Shown: piece after piece, positions 18,112-26,060 of the stretch | Numbering within the stretch: position 1 is the stretch's first letter | How the letters are laid out: every line of letters begins with the position of its first letter | Source of the DNA: Legionella quinlivanii | GTDB taxonomy: Bacteria; Pseudomonadota; Gammaproteobacteria; Legionellales; Legionellaceae | Direction of reading: 5' to 3' | DNA length: 64,000 bases | NCBI RefSeq assembly: GCF_003265995.1 | Contig: NZ_MVJN01000004.1 | Span: 124,001 to 188,000 of the forward strand | Made by a program: the position numbers and the translations under genes | Notes under the pieces: model-generated | The model's database searches: none | What the model was told of the DNA's origin: nothing | Seen by the model: only the letters and a program-made list of their open reading frames with translations

Positions 18112-19107
18112 TTAAGGCTGTAGACTCTCCAACCACATCAGAAATAAATTATCTTTATTGGCTTGTCTGATAGATTCAGCATTCACATTTAACCAGCGTT
18201 CTAATCGGCCATCACCCCAACTCGTGATAATTTCAGGAAAAATATAGTTTTTTTGACAAATCGTGGGCGTATGGCCTAATAATTCGGCAACTTCTTTTAT
18301 TATGGATTTAATTTTTGCAGCAGAATCAGTCTCTGAAAATGAGGCAGACAGAAATCGGCAAAAGCTTTCCCGACTGGCAATCCAGGTGCGAAAATCCTTG
18401 GCGGTCAAAGGTAAACCAGTTAACGATTGAAGGTAATAATTGATATCCTGGGAGGTGATACAATTGACATTGTTATTTTCATCATAATATTTAAAAATTT
18501 CATAACCAGGAATTTCTTCGCATTTTTTAAGAATTTTGATAATTTTTTTATTATCCAGAACTATTTCCCAGGCTTTGGAATTTTTCCCGGTGAAACTAAA
18601 GATAGCCCTGGAGCCATTGATGGAAAGATGTTTTTTTCTTAAGGTGGTAATCCCATACGTTTTGTTCTCTTTTGCATAGATTTTATTACCAATTCTGACC
18701 CCTGATTTATCCAGAAGATAAATGATGGCACAAATGATTTGCTTTTTATTTAGAGAAGGCGGCTTTCTTAGTTCATAGGCGATATGACTGCGGATGGTGG
18801 AAATAGCACGTCCAAAATCTGTCATGGAGGTGAATTTTAACCTGTCTCTGACCTCTCGCCACAAGGGATGATAATGATATTGTTTTCGATTTCGTGCATC
18901 CCGGCCAGTCGCCTGAATGTGCCCATTTGCGAAGGGACAGATCCATACGGAATGATAGGCAGGAGGAATTCTTAAAGACTTAATCCGCTGTAATTCATCG
19001 CTTTGGGTAACCCGACTGCCATCGGGATAGTAAAATGCATAGCCTTTACCGCATTTTCGACGCCTTATTCCAGGAATTGAATCATTGACATAGCGAAGAG
19101 CCGCCAT
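18112..19107 (-). CDS. DNA topoisomerase IB (poxvirus type)
   Basis: Type IB topoisomerases relax supercoils through a 3'-phosphotyrosyl intermediate. The N-terminal domain has the family string RNRKQYHYHPLWREVRDRLK and FGRAISTIRSHI. The catalytic domain shows DKSGVRIGN, YGITTLRKKHL, LTAKDFRTWIAS and, near the end, HTPTICQKNYIFPEI, where the Tyr is the expected nucleophile. The usual form of that stretch is CR(K/N)(C/S)YIHP, so the residue after Ile is Phe rather than His. Length (331 aa) is typical. It stands alone, 61 bp from the hydrolase gene upstream of it on the map. Poxvirus-like IB enzymes are scattered in bacteria and probably spread by transfer. Confidence 0.92.
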   Translation of the reverse strand: MAALRYVNDSIPGIRRRKCGKGYAFYYPDGSRVTQSDELQRIKSLRIPPAYHSVWICPFANGHIQATGRDARNRKQYHYHPLWREVRDRLKFTSMTDFGRAISTIRSHIAYELRKPPSLNKKQIICAIIYLLDKSGVRIGNKIYAKENKTYGITTLRKKHLSINGSRAIFSFTGKNSKAWEIVLDNKKIIKILKKCEEIPGYEIFKYYDENNNVNCITSQDINYYLQSLTGLPLTAKDFRTWIASRESFCRFLSASFSETDSAAKIKSIIKEVAELLGHTPTICQKNYIFPEIITSWGDGRLERWLNVNAESIRQANKDNLFLMWLESLQP

Positions 19108-19268
19108 TCTGGCAATTTTTTCGCACTCCTCACTTGAATAAATCGAGTTGTCGCTAATGATATTCTCCGGTAATTCCTTAAATTAATTTTAGGCAATTCA
19201 GGCTTATCGGACAAATGAATGAGGACAAAAGGTGCTACTGGTAATGGCAGCCATTACCAGTCATGAAA

Positions 19269-19697
19269 TTATTTCGAGCCGGCAGGAACCCAGGTTACTG
19301 TGCAATTGGTATAAACCGCTTCGGGTGCCGCAGGAGAATGATCCTTAATTGTTATATTGGCATCAACAACTAACTTGCCATCGCCTGCGGGGGTTCGCGT
19401 AGTCATATGGAACAAGGCATAGCAGCTATCGAGATAGGTTTGATGGTAATAATAACCATCTCCTATTAAAAACCAGTTTTTGGGCCCGTGACTATAGGAA
19501 TTACTGGTTTGCGTCTTGTTTAATGTCGCGCAATGAGCGAGATCAAAAAAATCTGTAGTTGAAAAACATACTCTTAAGTAAGGGGGTCTGATAATCTCAG
19601 AGCTGGGATGAATGTTAAATTCTATAGTTTGTTTGAAATTGCCAGCAAATCCGGTTGTGGCAGCCATGAGTAAAACGACTGAACTAAATTTCTTCAT
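19269..19697 (-). CDS. Small secreted protein of unknown function
   Basis: The 142-aa product starts with a clean signal peptide (MKKFSSVVLLMAATTGFAG, cleavage after Gly/Ala near 19). The mature part is beta-rich, with six or so cysteines including CFSTTDFFDLAHC and a late TNCTVTWVPAGSK, suggesting periplasmic or extracellular disulfides. It is monocistronic, with its own upstream region before the divergent small membrane gene. I do not recognise a family. Type II export is possible but unproven. Confidence 0.7.
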   Translation of the reverse strand: MKKFSSVVLLMAATTGFAGNFKQTIEFNIHPSSEIIRPPYLRVCFSTTDFFDLAHCATLNKTQTSNSYSHGPKNWFLIGDGYYYHQTYLDSCYALFHMTTRTPAGDGKLVVDANITIKDHSPAAPEAVYTNCTVTWVPAGSK

Positions 19698-19852
19698 GAT
19701 CCTTGAATTACGGCTTAATGGGTGGGATTAAAAATATAACAGCTAACTGAATTGTTTAGCAAGTAGATTCAGCGATGTGCTTAAAGTTCTATATCAGACT
19801 TGCAAATTTACTAGTATAATGAATATAAATCATTTTTATGCAAGGATTAGCG

Positions 19853-20113
19853 ATGGAGTATCAAAAACTTAATCCGCTGGCATTGGCTATAACCACGAGT
19901 ATGCTCGCGGGAATAGCAACTTTCTGTGCAGGCTTGCTGGCATTCTGGATGTATACAGGCAAACCCTTAGTGGCCATGTTTGGGAGCATGTACATTACTA
20001 TCATCCCCACAATTACCAATGTTTGTATTGGAACTGCTTTAATTATCGTGGCAGGATTCCTGGCTGCTTATATTTTTTCCTGTGTTTATAATCTGGTTCT
20101 CGATTTTCTTTAA
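19853..20113 (+). CDS. Small membrane protein, 86 aa
   Basis: The preferred start is the ATG at 19853 (MEYQKLNPLAL), because AAGGA lies six bases upstream; an ATG at 19838 is in frame but overlaps that site. The product has two hydrophobic segments (about residues 12-35 and 45-80), with little charge. It resembles the small two-helix membrane proteins often annotated as hypothetical in Legionella. No partner gene adjoins it and I assign no function. Confidence 0.65.
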   Translation: MEYQKLNPLALAITTSMLAGIATFCAGLLAFWMYTGKPLVAMFGSMYITIIPTITNVCIGTALIIVAGFLAAYIFSCVYNLVLDFL

Positions 20114-20169
20114 TTCTTAAAGTCTTTTTTCCTGAAAAATTGTTAAGTTGTGTTGAGAATTGCTCCTAC

Positions 20170-20409
20170 CCTTAACATGTTGGGTCCTTGGCCCATAGCT
20201 GTCAGGCTAAGAAGTAATGTTATCCCCTCTCCACCGCGCCCATCGTGGGGGAGAGGGTAGGGTGGGGCCTTGTTAAGTAAGCTCAATTGTATATTAAACT
20301 GTCATCCCCGCGAAAAGCGGGATCCATCTCTGAGCTAGCCACAATGCCGACTGAGGAATAGATTCCCGCCTTTCGCGGGAATGACAGGGTTCTTAACTTA
20401 ATGGCAGTG
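20170..20409. repeat. Composite palindromic repeat filling most of the 20114-20419 gap
   Basis: This 306-bp gap holds no gene. It contains two units in tandem: an inner unit with CTTGGCCCATAGC and a CCCCTCTCCACCGC/GGGGGAGAGGG hairpin (20170-20265), then a copy of the ~145-bp palindromic element with GTCATCCCCGC and GCGGGAATGAC arms, ending in CTTAACTTAATGGCAGTG. The same two units in the same order occur at 43000-43230. Confidence 0.75.
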
Positions 20410-20419
20410 CCGCCGGACT

Positions 20420-20668
20420 TTAGTTCTGATGAGTAAGTTCTTCCCATTCCTTTTCTTCTGGAATTGGCAAGGTGACCCAAAAAGTAGAACCAATACCAAC
20501 CTCACTTTCCAGAGATATATTCCCCCCCATTCCTGTAACAATCTGGTTGACTATATAAAGCCCTAATCCAAGACCTCTTACTGCACTTTTATGATTAACT
20601 CGTTCAAACTTTTTAAATATCTTTTCTCTATTCTCTGGAGCTATACCAATTCCGAAATCCTGCACCAT
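20420..20668 (-). pseudogene. C-terminal fragment of a sensor histidine kinase (HATPase end)
   Basis: The 82 residues contain VQDFGIGIAPENREKIFKKF (ATP-lid F-box region) and GLGLGLYIVNQIV (G2 box), followed by SLESEVGIGSTFWVTLPIP, exactly the last third of a HisKA/HATPase kinase. The sensor, HisKA and N-box regions are absent. The frame stays open upstream of the ATG for about 19 more codons to a TGA, with kinase-like residues, so it is a remnant rather than a short gene. Its stop lies ~10 bp from the end of the palindromic repeat, suggesting local rearrangement. Confidence 0.75.
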
Positions 20669-20673
20669 TATTT

Positions 20674-20934
20674 TTAATGTCCCGGCAGTTCCTCTTCTGT
20701 TATAAATAACCCTGTAATGTCATTTAGAAGAATTGCTTCGACAAATTGATTAATATTATCGTGTAATGAGCGATTTCTTAGAATGTCAGATAAGGCATTA
20801 TAAATATTTTTATTTTTTCCACCAAACTGATATTCAATTAACTCGTTATAAACAGGATCGTGGTTTTTTATAACAGCTAATAATTCTGGTTTCAGAACAG
20901 AGGATAACTTGATTTTAGGATATTTAGCTTTCAT
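20674..20934 (-). CDS. Small hypothetical protein, 86 aa, overlapping the kinase remnant region
   Basis: The reading frame starts with ATG (MKAKYPKIKLSSVLKP) and ends six bases before the kinase-fragment ATG, in another frame. The product is charged and helical, with no signal or membrane segment. I recognise no family. It may itself be part of the decayed locus, since the kinase frame is open into its 3' end. It is a weak call. Confidence 0.35.
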   Translation of the reverse strand: MKAKYPKIKLSSVLKPELLAVIKNHDPVYNELIEYQFGGKNKNIYNALSDILRNRSLHDNINQFVEAILLNDITGLFITEEELPGH

Positions 20935-21107
20935 GAGAGTCGGTTTGAAGGTTAAGAATTAATGCTGTAAATTTTAAAGCTTAGAGCTTAATTTGAAGTT
21001 AACACTCAAACACATTTAGAGATTAGAACTATTCCTGAAAGGAATTCAACGATTTATTAAATGCACCTAATTTAGCTGACATCACTCGGCAAACCAACCT
21101 GGATGGA

Positions 21108-21542
21108 TTACCTTCCAGACTTCATACCATAGTGAATACTATCGCTTTCATCAGAATCCAAATCATATTGTTCTTTTTGGTCCAGTTCAATCGGTTTAAT
21201 ACACTCGGGCGGGATATTATCGAAACAGATATAACTGTCTTCGTCTTCCGGATCTGTTTCTACATCGTAATGGTCAGGATCAATATCGATTTCTAAATAT
21301 TTGACCCCTACGTTAAAACTGTCTTTTATCAGTTCACTGTAGAAAGTAACATTACTCTTACTTGTGAAGTGAATACAGGGCATTTTCCTATAGTGACTCG
21401 CTTTTGATTCAGAGCCGTAAATATGAGCATAGTCGGCTTTATGGTCTAAACCATATTTATTTTTGCCGCGCTGATTTATACGTAAGCCTTCGTTTTTGAT
21501 TTTCTTGTAATTAGCAAGAGCAGTTGCATGATAAAATTTCAT
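21108..21542 (-). CDS. Hypothetical protein with an ADP-ribosyltransferase-like N-terminus
   Basis: The frame begins at 21563, but ATG 21542 (MKFYHATALANYKKIKNEGL) has GAGG eight bases upstream and is chosen; this gives 144 aa. The opening YHATxxxNYxxIxxEGL pattern resembles the first strand and helix of small ART-fold or RNA 2'-phosphotransferase-like domains (YHGTxxxxxxxIxxxGL), and MPCIHFTSKSN could be the second strand. The C-terminal third is very acidic (EIDIDPDHYDVETDPEDED). A catalytic Glu cannot be placed with confidence. It is monocistronic. Function is not assigned. Confidence 0.6.
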   Translation of the reverse strand: MKFYHATALANYKKIKNEGLRINQRGKNKYGLDHKADYAHIYGSESKASHYRKMPCIHFTSKSNVTFYSELIKDSFNVGVKYLEIDIDPDHYDVETDPEDEDSYICFDNIPPECIKPIELDQKEQYDLDSDESDSIHYGMKSGR

Positions 21543-21735
21543 TATAGAGACCTCAAACACCAATAAGATCTATTTTAATTCTATTTGATTAAATATCTTA
21601 TAGACGAATTCAAAATAAAATGCCAGATAAAAGGAGTATTTTCTCCGATATCGAAACTTGGTTTGTGAATACATAGAAATGAGGTGCCTAGATGTTATAT
21701 TTTAGAGAGCCTTACTAAAGTCAGGAAGAGAACCG

Positions 21736-22269
21736 ATGTCAACACGCCCTATGTCTATTAAAAAAATCAATAGACCAAATACCGAGTTCATTAATAAAGC
21801 GCTTCCAGGGTTTCACTATTCCGATACGTTTTCAGGAGTACTTTCTGCTGACTCAAATCATTCCATTCAAAGCATAGCAAAACTCTTTTTTAATTCTTCA
21901 CCTCAATGGGCACGAAAGCTGCTGTATCTCAGAAACAGGCTGGTAGGCTGGTGCGGTTTGAAAACAAGGGATATACCCAATGAAGAGCTCGAGATTAATT
22001 TAATCATCGGAAAGAGAATCGGGCTCTTTAAATTGCATGACTTTACAGACGATGAGTTACTTTTTGGGGAAGATGATAAACATTTGGATGTGAGGATGGT
22101 TATCCAGCGAACAACCCGCAGTATCCAGCTCACTACACTTATTCAATATAAAAATGCCTGGGGAAAGCTTTATTTTAATATTATAAGGATTTTTCATCAG
22201 CAGATTATTAAATCCCAACTACGAAATCTAATCACACAATTGAATTATGATGAGCACAGAAAGGGTTAG
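21736..22269 (+). CDS. DUF2867-like protein
   Basis: The 177-aa product has DTFSGVL, AKLFFNSSPQWARKLLYLRNRLVGWCGLKT and HLDVRMVIQRTTRSIQLTTLI followed by a conserved aromatic C-terminal helix. This matches the general pattern of DUF2867 proteins (a lipid-binding-like fold often attached to SDR-type reductases, here free-standing). No enzymatic role is known to me for the free form. An AGGAAGAG Shine-Dalgarno-like stretch precedes the ATG. It lies upstream of cspA, with about 200 bp of leader between. Confidence 0.7.
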   Translation: MSTRPMSIKKINRPNTEFINKALPGFHYSDTFSGVLSADSNHSIQSIAKLFFNSSPQWARKLLYLRNRLVGWCGLKTRDIPNEELEINLIIGKRIGLFKLHDFTDDELLFGEDDKHLDVRMVIQRTTRSIQLTTLIQYKNAWGKLYFNIIRIFHQQIIKSQLRNLITQLNYDEHRKG

Positions 22270-22293
22270 GGCCAGGATAATTCCTCATTAGAT

Positions 22294-22323
22294 TGACTTA
22301 TGCTATTAGAGAGTGATATTCTA
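22294..22323 (+). promoter_or_regulatory. Possible promoter of cspA with a long 5' leader
   Basis: TTGACT (22294-22299) and TATTCT (22318-22323) are separated by 18 bp. Transcription from here would give a leader of about 135-140 nt before the cspA ATG, as is usual for cold-shock mRNAs, whose leaders control stability and translation. The site is predicted by eye only. Confidence 0.4.
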
Positions 22324-22467
22324 ATACTAGCTTGAAAATGTCTATTTTATACTCTCAAATCGTCGATTTATTCATTTAATCCCTCATTCGTTAGTTTTTA
22401 ATTTTTGATCTGTTCCGGCTAAATTTCGCCTTTACGGCATTTTAAATAAACACTATTAAGGATACTT

Positions 22468-22677
22468 ATGTCTAAAACAGTAACTGGAGTCGTTAAATGG
22501 TTCAACGAATCTAAAGGATTTGGTTTTATTGAGCAAGAAGGCGGTCCAGACGTATTTGCTCATTTTAAAGAAATTCAAGGTTCTGGATTCAAAACTCTAA
22601 CTGAAGGTCAGCGGGTACAATTCGTTGTTACTCAAGGTGCAAAAGGTCTTCAAGCGGAAAACATAACAGCTATTTAA
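22468..22677 (+). CDS. cspA: Cold-shock protein, CspA family
   Basis: This 69-aa OB-fold protein binds single-stranded RNA/DNA and acts as an RNA chaperone. RNP1 is KGFGFI and RNP2 is VFAHF (usually VFVHF). [20 protein letters not shown] and [20 protein letters not shown] complete the family pattern. AAGGA lies five bases before the ATG. A long AT-rich leader precedes it and a strong terminator follows 14 bp after the stop. Several csp paralogues are usual, so the exact symbol is a family label. Confidence 0.93.
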   Translation: MSKTVTGVVKWFNESKGFGFIEQEGGPDVFAHFKEIQGSGFKTLTEGQRVQFVVTQGAKGLQAENITAI

Positions 22678-22690
22678 TTCATTCCGCTGT

Positions 22691-22734
22691 AAAGTTTTAG
22701 CCGAACCATTGAGATTCGGCTAAAACTTTTTATC
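22691..22734 (+). terminator. Rho-independent terminator after cspA
   Basis: AAAGTTTTAGCCGAA pairs perfectly with TTCGGCTAAAACTTT across an 8-base loop and is followed by a T run. The same GC core (AGCCGAACC...TTCGGCT) recurs at 26004 beside dsbD. Confidence 0.88.
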
Positions 22735-22752
22735 TCTTCATTGCTCGAATAA
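22697..22752. repeat. Direct repeat copy 1: terminator core plus decayed dsbD 3' end
   Basis: The segment runs TTAGCCGAACCATTGAGATT through CGAATAA and matches 26004-26060 with few differences. Past the hairpin it contains a decayed copy of the last eight dsbD codons (one base lost in CAATTG), although dsbD itself is 3.3 kb away. It marks the left junction of the segment holding the 1022-aa hydrolase gene. Confidence 0.85.
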
Positions 22753-22768
22753 GCAGCAAACCATTAGC

Positions 22769-25700
22769 TTAGGGTTGAGACTTATTTTGATCAATCATTT
22801 GTTCTTCACTCTCTGTCGATGACACTTTTTCTGCCACTTGTTTCCATATCGTAAATGTTAAACTTTTTTTCTTCTCTAATGTATGAATAAATTTTTCTTT
22901 GGCTTTTTCCAGGTTTTCACAAAAAATCGGATCTGTATCGAGTTGCAGGATGACAGGAGTAAGCAAATCAGGGTTGGCTTTATATAAATTGGAAAGTATG
23001 TAGCAGACAGTTGACTCCTTCGCTTGATCAAGCTGGCTGAATATTTCTTTGAACGCTTCGATTACTGCTGGATTTTTAGCAAATTCTTCGCGATCACTCA
23101 GGGAGTCAGGCATTAAATTCTCGGAAGAAATTTCATTGATATACTCAAAAAAAATCTCCGATTGTGATGCCAGTAATTTACTAATATGCTCATCCATCAT
23201 CTTGTCCTGAAGACGAAGCATTTCTGCTTGTAAAAGTGATTTATTTTTAGATAGACTATCGGAATGATAAAGCGCAGCATACAGTGGCTTGTAGTTTGAT
23301 TCCCAATCTGTATACACATCTTTATGTTTGTGTTTGCAGAGTTTATTCAACTCTATCGCTTCACCAAGAAATTTCTTGATTACTGTCATGTTCTTAACAA
23401 AAATATTGGCTTTCTTTTTGCCAAGGTATTCTCTTAATCTTGATAAGCCAGGAACCTGAGAAGTCCCTTGTTCCATAAATTTCGTCATTGAATGGATAAG
23501 GCGCTCGAGATGCTTTGGATTACTCGGCATACCGTGGCCTTTATTAATATGAGAATTGAGAACAGCTGCACTGCCTATTGGTGTGGTAACCAGGGTGGCC
23601 AGCTCGGCTGTATTTTTCTGACGAAATTTTTTATAGAAATCCAATGTCACACTGACGACAACATTATTATCATCCATATTATGCAGCAACAAAACGGGCT
23701 CAGTGATTTTTTCAATTTCACTATCTTCTGCAGGATTCAGATAAGCAGCAGGTTCTCCCCTTGATAGAAAATCCACTTCGTCCTCCTTTTGACCAGATAG
23801 GGCTCCACTCTGTGAAATATAACCATCAAATGTTTTTGGGTATAGTTCAGCATGTCTCATCATCATTAATCCACCAAAGCTAACACCTGTGAGAAAAACA
23901 GGTTTATCCCTTAAAGCGGATAAGCGAGTATCAATTGATTCCGGTTTATCTTTGATAACAGTATAAAAATAATTCACACAGGCCTGGATTTTCCTGAAAA
24001 GCTCCTCAGGCATCTGCGATTGAAAGACCTTCAGTTCTAATAAATCAGGTAAGTTCAGCGTTATAATGACTACATTTTTCTCAAGCAAAGCCTTATTTAT
24101 TGGTGATAATTTAGAACCAATAGGTGTAAAAGCCATTTCCTGTTTATTATTGGTTTGGTGACCTCCATATATTACTACCAGAATTTTTTTTGTTTCATCA
24201 TTACCATGGGGAAAGCGTATATTGTATCCAATGGGTGTATCGTTAAACTTCAGTGCGGATCCCTTTCTACAGCTAATATCAGGATACAGCGATAGGTTCT
24301 TTAATTCATTATTTAAGTCATAACCATCATTATTATAGATAACATCAAAAATGACTTTTCCTTCTTCTGCAGAGGAATCCTGCTTGTTTGTCTTTGCTTC
24401 GTCCTGATTCTTTTGTTCTGTAAGAAAAACCATTTGAGGTATTCGATTAGTAAACTCTTTATAAAGATACGCTTGAATCTGTATAAAAACTTTTCTATCT
24501 ACCGGCTTTTTTTCTTCATTCAGTACGCTAAGTAAATAGGATAAATCGGCCTCAGTAAACGAAGCGGGAATTTTGGCACCTTTTTCGAGCAATCGGAGAA
24601 TAAGTTCCTTATCTTTCTTTTCCAGAGCATGAATTAAGGGTTTATGATTGGGAACATTGACATCAATATCACTTCTGGCTAGCAGACGTTTAATACTATC
24701 ATCCACCCAGGGTTTATATTGGGATTTTTCTTTTATCAGATAGCTTAATAAAGACTGCTGTGCCACCTCTAATCCGAAAAAATTGGATGTATAAACAGTA
24801 TTTAAGCCAGGATAATTTTCATCGCTAAGCAGTCTCTGGAAAAATGGCTCAGACTTCGTGCGAGATTGAAAGCTATTCACTTTCTCATACAATTGAAGAA
24901 CTAGCGGCTTTGTATCACTTCTGGACGATATGGTATGCTTAAGGGCAGAAAATTTTACCAGGGTAACGAAAGTATTATCGTCATAATTTTCAAAGAAGTG
25001 TTTCTCAAGATCAGGCATTAAGAATTGAAGAACATCAGCATCGACCGGAATCTCACCTGTTTCCAACTTCTTCCTGACAAAATTTATCGCATCTATCTGT
25101 TCTCTACGCTTCAACATTAATAATACAGGCACCCCTAAAACCCCTGACCTGAAATATCCAGGTAAGGTTTCATTTGTTAATTCGTTATTGTTTATAATTT
25201 TCCTTAAGGCGAGTGTATTTGATACTTTCGGGCCAGGAGCCTCTTTAAGAAAAGATGCAAATATCGCGGCGGCCTTTTTTTGTTCTTGACTGACCATTTC
25301 ATCTGGCAGGGTTGAATCTCTTTGAATGGCATAGTGGAGGTAGTCACTGACTCCTGACTCCAGCTTTAACTGATTAAATAACTCGGCAAATTGTTCAATC
25401 TCAGGTGTTTGCGTAGTCTTTGGCAATTTTTGGTAGAAAAATTCGATAAGCGGATAAGAAGGTAGGGAGGGCGTTTCAATTTGCGAAAGATACTCAACAA
25501 AGACTTTCATTTCCTCTTGCTTGTCTTTAAATCTATCCAAATATAGAATTAAGGAGCCTTTCTTTTCATCCTTGTCATTTTTTTCAACCTCTTTTTGTAT
25601 GCTTAATAAATTAGCCAGCGGATATCCGGCATCTAAAATAGCATTAACTATAATCGTATAGTGATCATCCCAGGGACGTCTCCCCTGACCAGGATATTGG

Positions 25701-25837
25701 CGTGACTCAAGTATAAGCTTTACCATATCATCGGTTGGCTGCGTACCGCCCCATAATGAAATAATCTTCTCTGCTATCTCAGGAGAATTGGAAGCACGAA
25801 AGTGAGAAATAAGGTGTTTTAAATCCATCGTTACCAC
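22769..25837 (-). CDS. 1022-aa protein with an S9-like alpha/beta hydrolase domain; candidate effector
   Basis: The N-terminal ~530 residues are helical, with one ankyrin-like stretch (PLIHALEKKDKELILRLLEKGAK). A hydrolase domain spans ~560-790: LVVIYGGHQ, the nucleophile GVSFGGLMM (Ser653), LLLHNMDDNNVVV (Asp723 likely) and NKGHGMPSN (His768), the order of prolyl-oligopeptidase-type S9 enzymes and esterases. The C-terminal ~230 residues are charged helices. There is no signal peptide; the tail STESEEQMIDQNKSQP fits a Dot/Icm-type signal. The gene lies between two copies of the cspA/dsbD terminator region, so it appears to be a later insertion. Substrate unknown; peptidase or esterase activity is inferred. 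Confidence 0.82.
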   Translation of the reverse strand: MVTMDLKHLISHFRASNSPEIAEKIISLWGGTQPTDDMVKLILESRQYPGQGRRPWDDHYTIIVNAILDAGYPLANLLSIQKEVEKNDKDEKKGSLILYLDRFKDKQEEMKVFVEYLSQIETPSLPSYPLIEFFYQKLPKTTQTPEIEQFAELFNQLKLESGVSDYLHYAIQRDSTLPDEMVSQEQKKAAAIFASFLKEAPGPKVSNTLALRKIINNNELTNETLPGYFRSGVLGVPVLLMLKRREQIDAINFVRKKLETGEIPVDADVLQFLMPDLEKHFFENYDDNTFVTLVKFSALKHTISSRSDTKPLVLQLYEKVNSFQSRTKSEPFFQRLLSDENYPGLNTVYTSNFFGLEVAQQSLLSYLIKEKSQYKPWVDDSIKRLLARSDIDVNVPNHKPLIHALEKKDKELILRLLEKGAKIPASFTEADLSYLLSVLNEEKKPVDRKVFIQIQAYLYKEFTNRIPQMVFLTEQKNQDEAKTNKQDSSAEEGKVIFDVIYNNDGYDLNNELKNLSLYPDISCRKGSALKFNDTPIGYNIRFPHGNDETKKILVVIYGGHQTNNKQEMAFTPIGSKLSPINKALLEKNVVIITLNLPDLLELKVFQSQMPEELFRKIQACVNYFYTVIKDKPESIDTRLSALRDKPVFLTGVSFGGLMMMRHAELYPKTFDGYISQSGALSGQKEDEVDFLSRGEPAAYLNPAEDSEIEKITEPVLLLHNMDDNNVVVSVTLDFYKKFRQKNTAELATLVTTPIGSAAVLNSHINKGHGMPSNPKHLERLIHSMTKFMEQGTSQVPGLSRLREYLGKKKANIFVKNMTVIKKFLGEAIELNKLCKHKHKDVYTDWESNYKPLYAALYHSDSLSKNKSLLQAEMLRLQDKMMDEHISKLLASQSEIFFEYINEISSENLMPDSLSDREEFAKNPAVIEAFKEIFSQLDQAKESTVCYILSNLYKANPDLLTPVILQLDTDPIFCENLEKAKEKFIHTLEKKKSLTFTIWKQVAEKVSSTESEEQMIDQNKSQP

Positions 25838-26003
25838 TGATTTTCAGAGCACTATGTATTGATTATATACAATTGCCCGCATTTAACACCATGTTAGTCA
25901 TATTGACTATAATCAAACCAGTTATTTTTATCCTGACGATATACAGCAGACATCTCATTTAAGTGATGGGCTAAAATCATCAATACTTTCTGCCCCAGTG
26001 AAG

Positions 26004-26060
26004 TTAGCCGAACCATTGAGATTCGGCTAAATATGCTTATCTCTTCAATTGCGCGAATAA
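26004..26060. repeat. Direct repeat copy 2: dsbD 3' end and hairpin
   Basis: This is the intact partner of 22697-22752. It comprises the last codons of dsbD and a stem-loop (TTAGCCGAA/TTCGGCTAA) 8 bp past the dsbD stop. On the dsbD strand the hairpin lacks a T run, so it may terminate weakly; it was probably the shared bidirectional terminator of cspA and dsbD before the insertion. Confidence 0.85.

Noticed and set aside
20283-20480. Open frame across the palindromic repeat at 20.3 kb
   Set aside because: It is made of repeat sequence and runs into the kinase fragment in another frame. Similar frames over repeats at 3250 and 46463 were rejected for the same reason.
22691-22734. Riboswitch or regulatory RNA after cspA
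   Set aside because: The hairpin is a plain terminator with a T run, and its core is explained by the duplication shared with dsbD.
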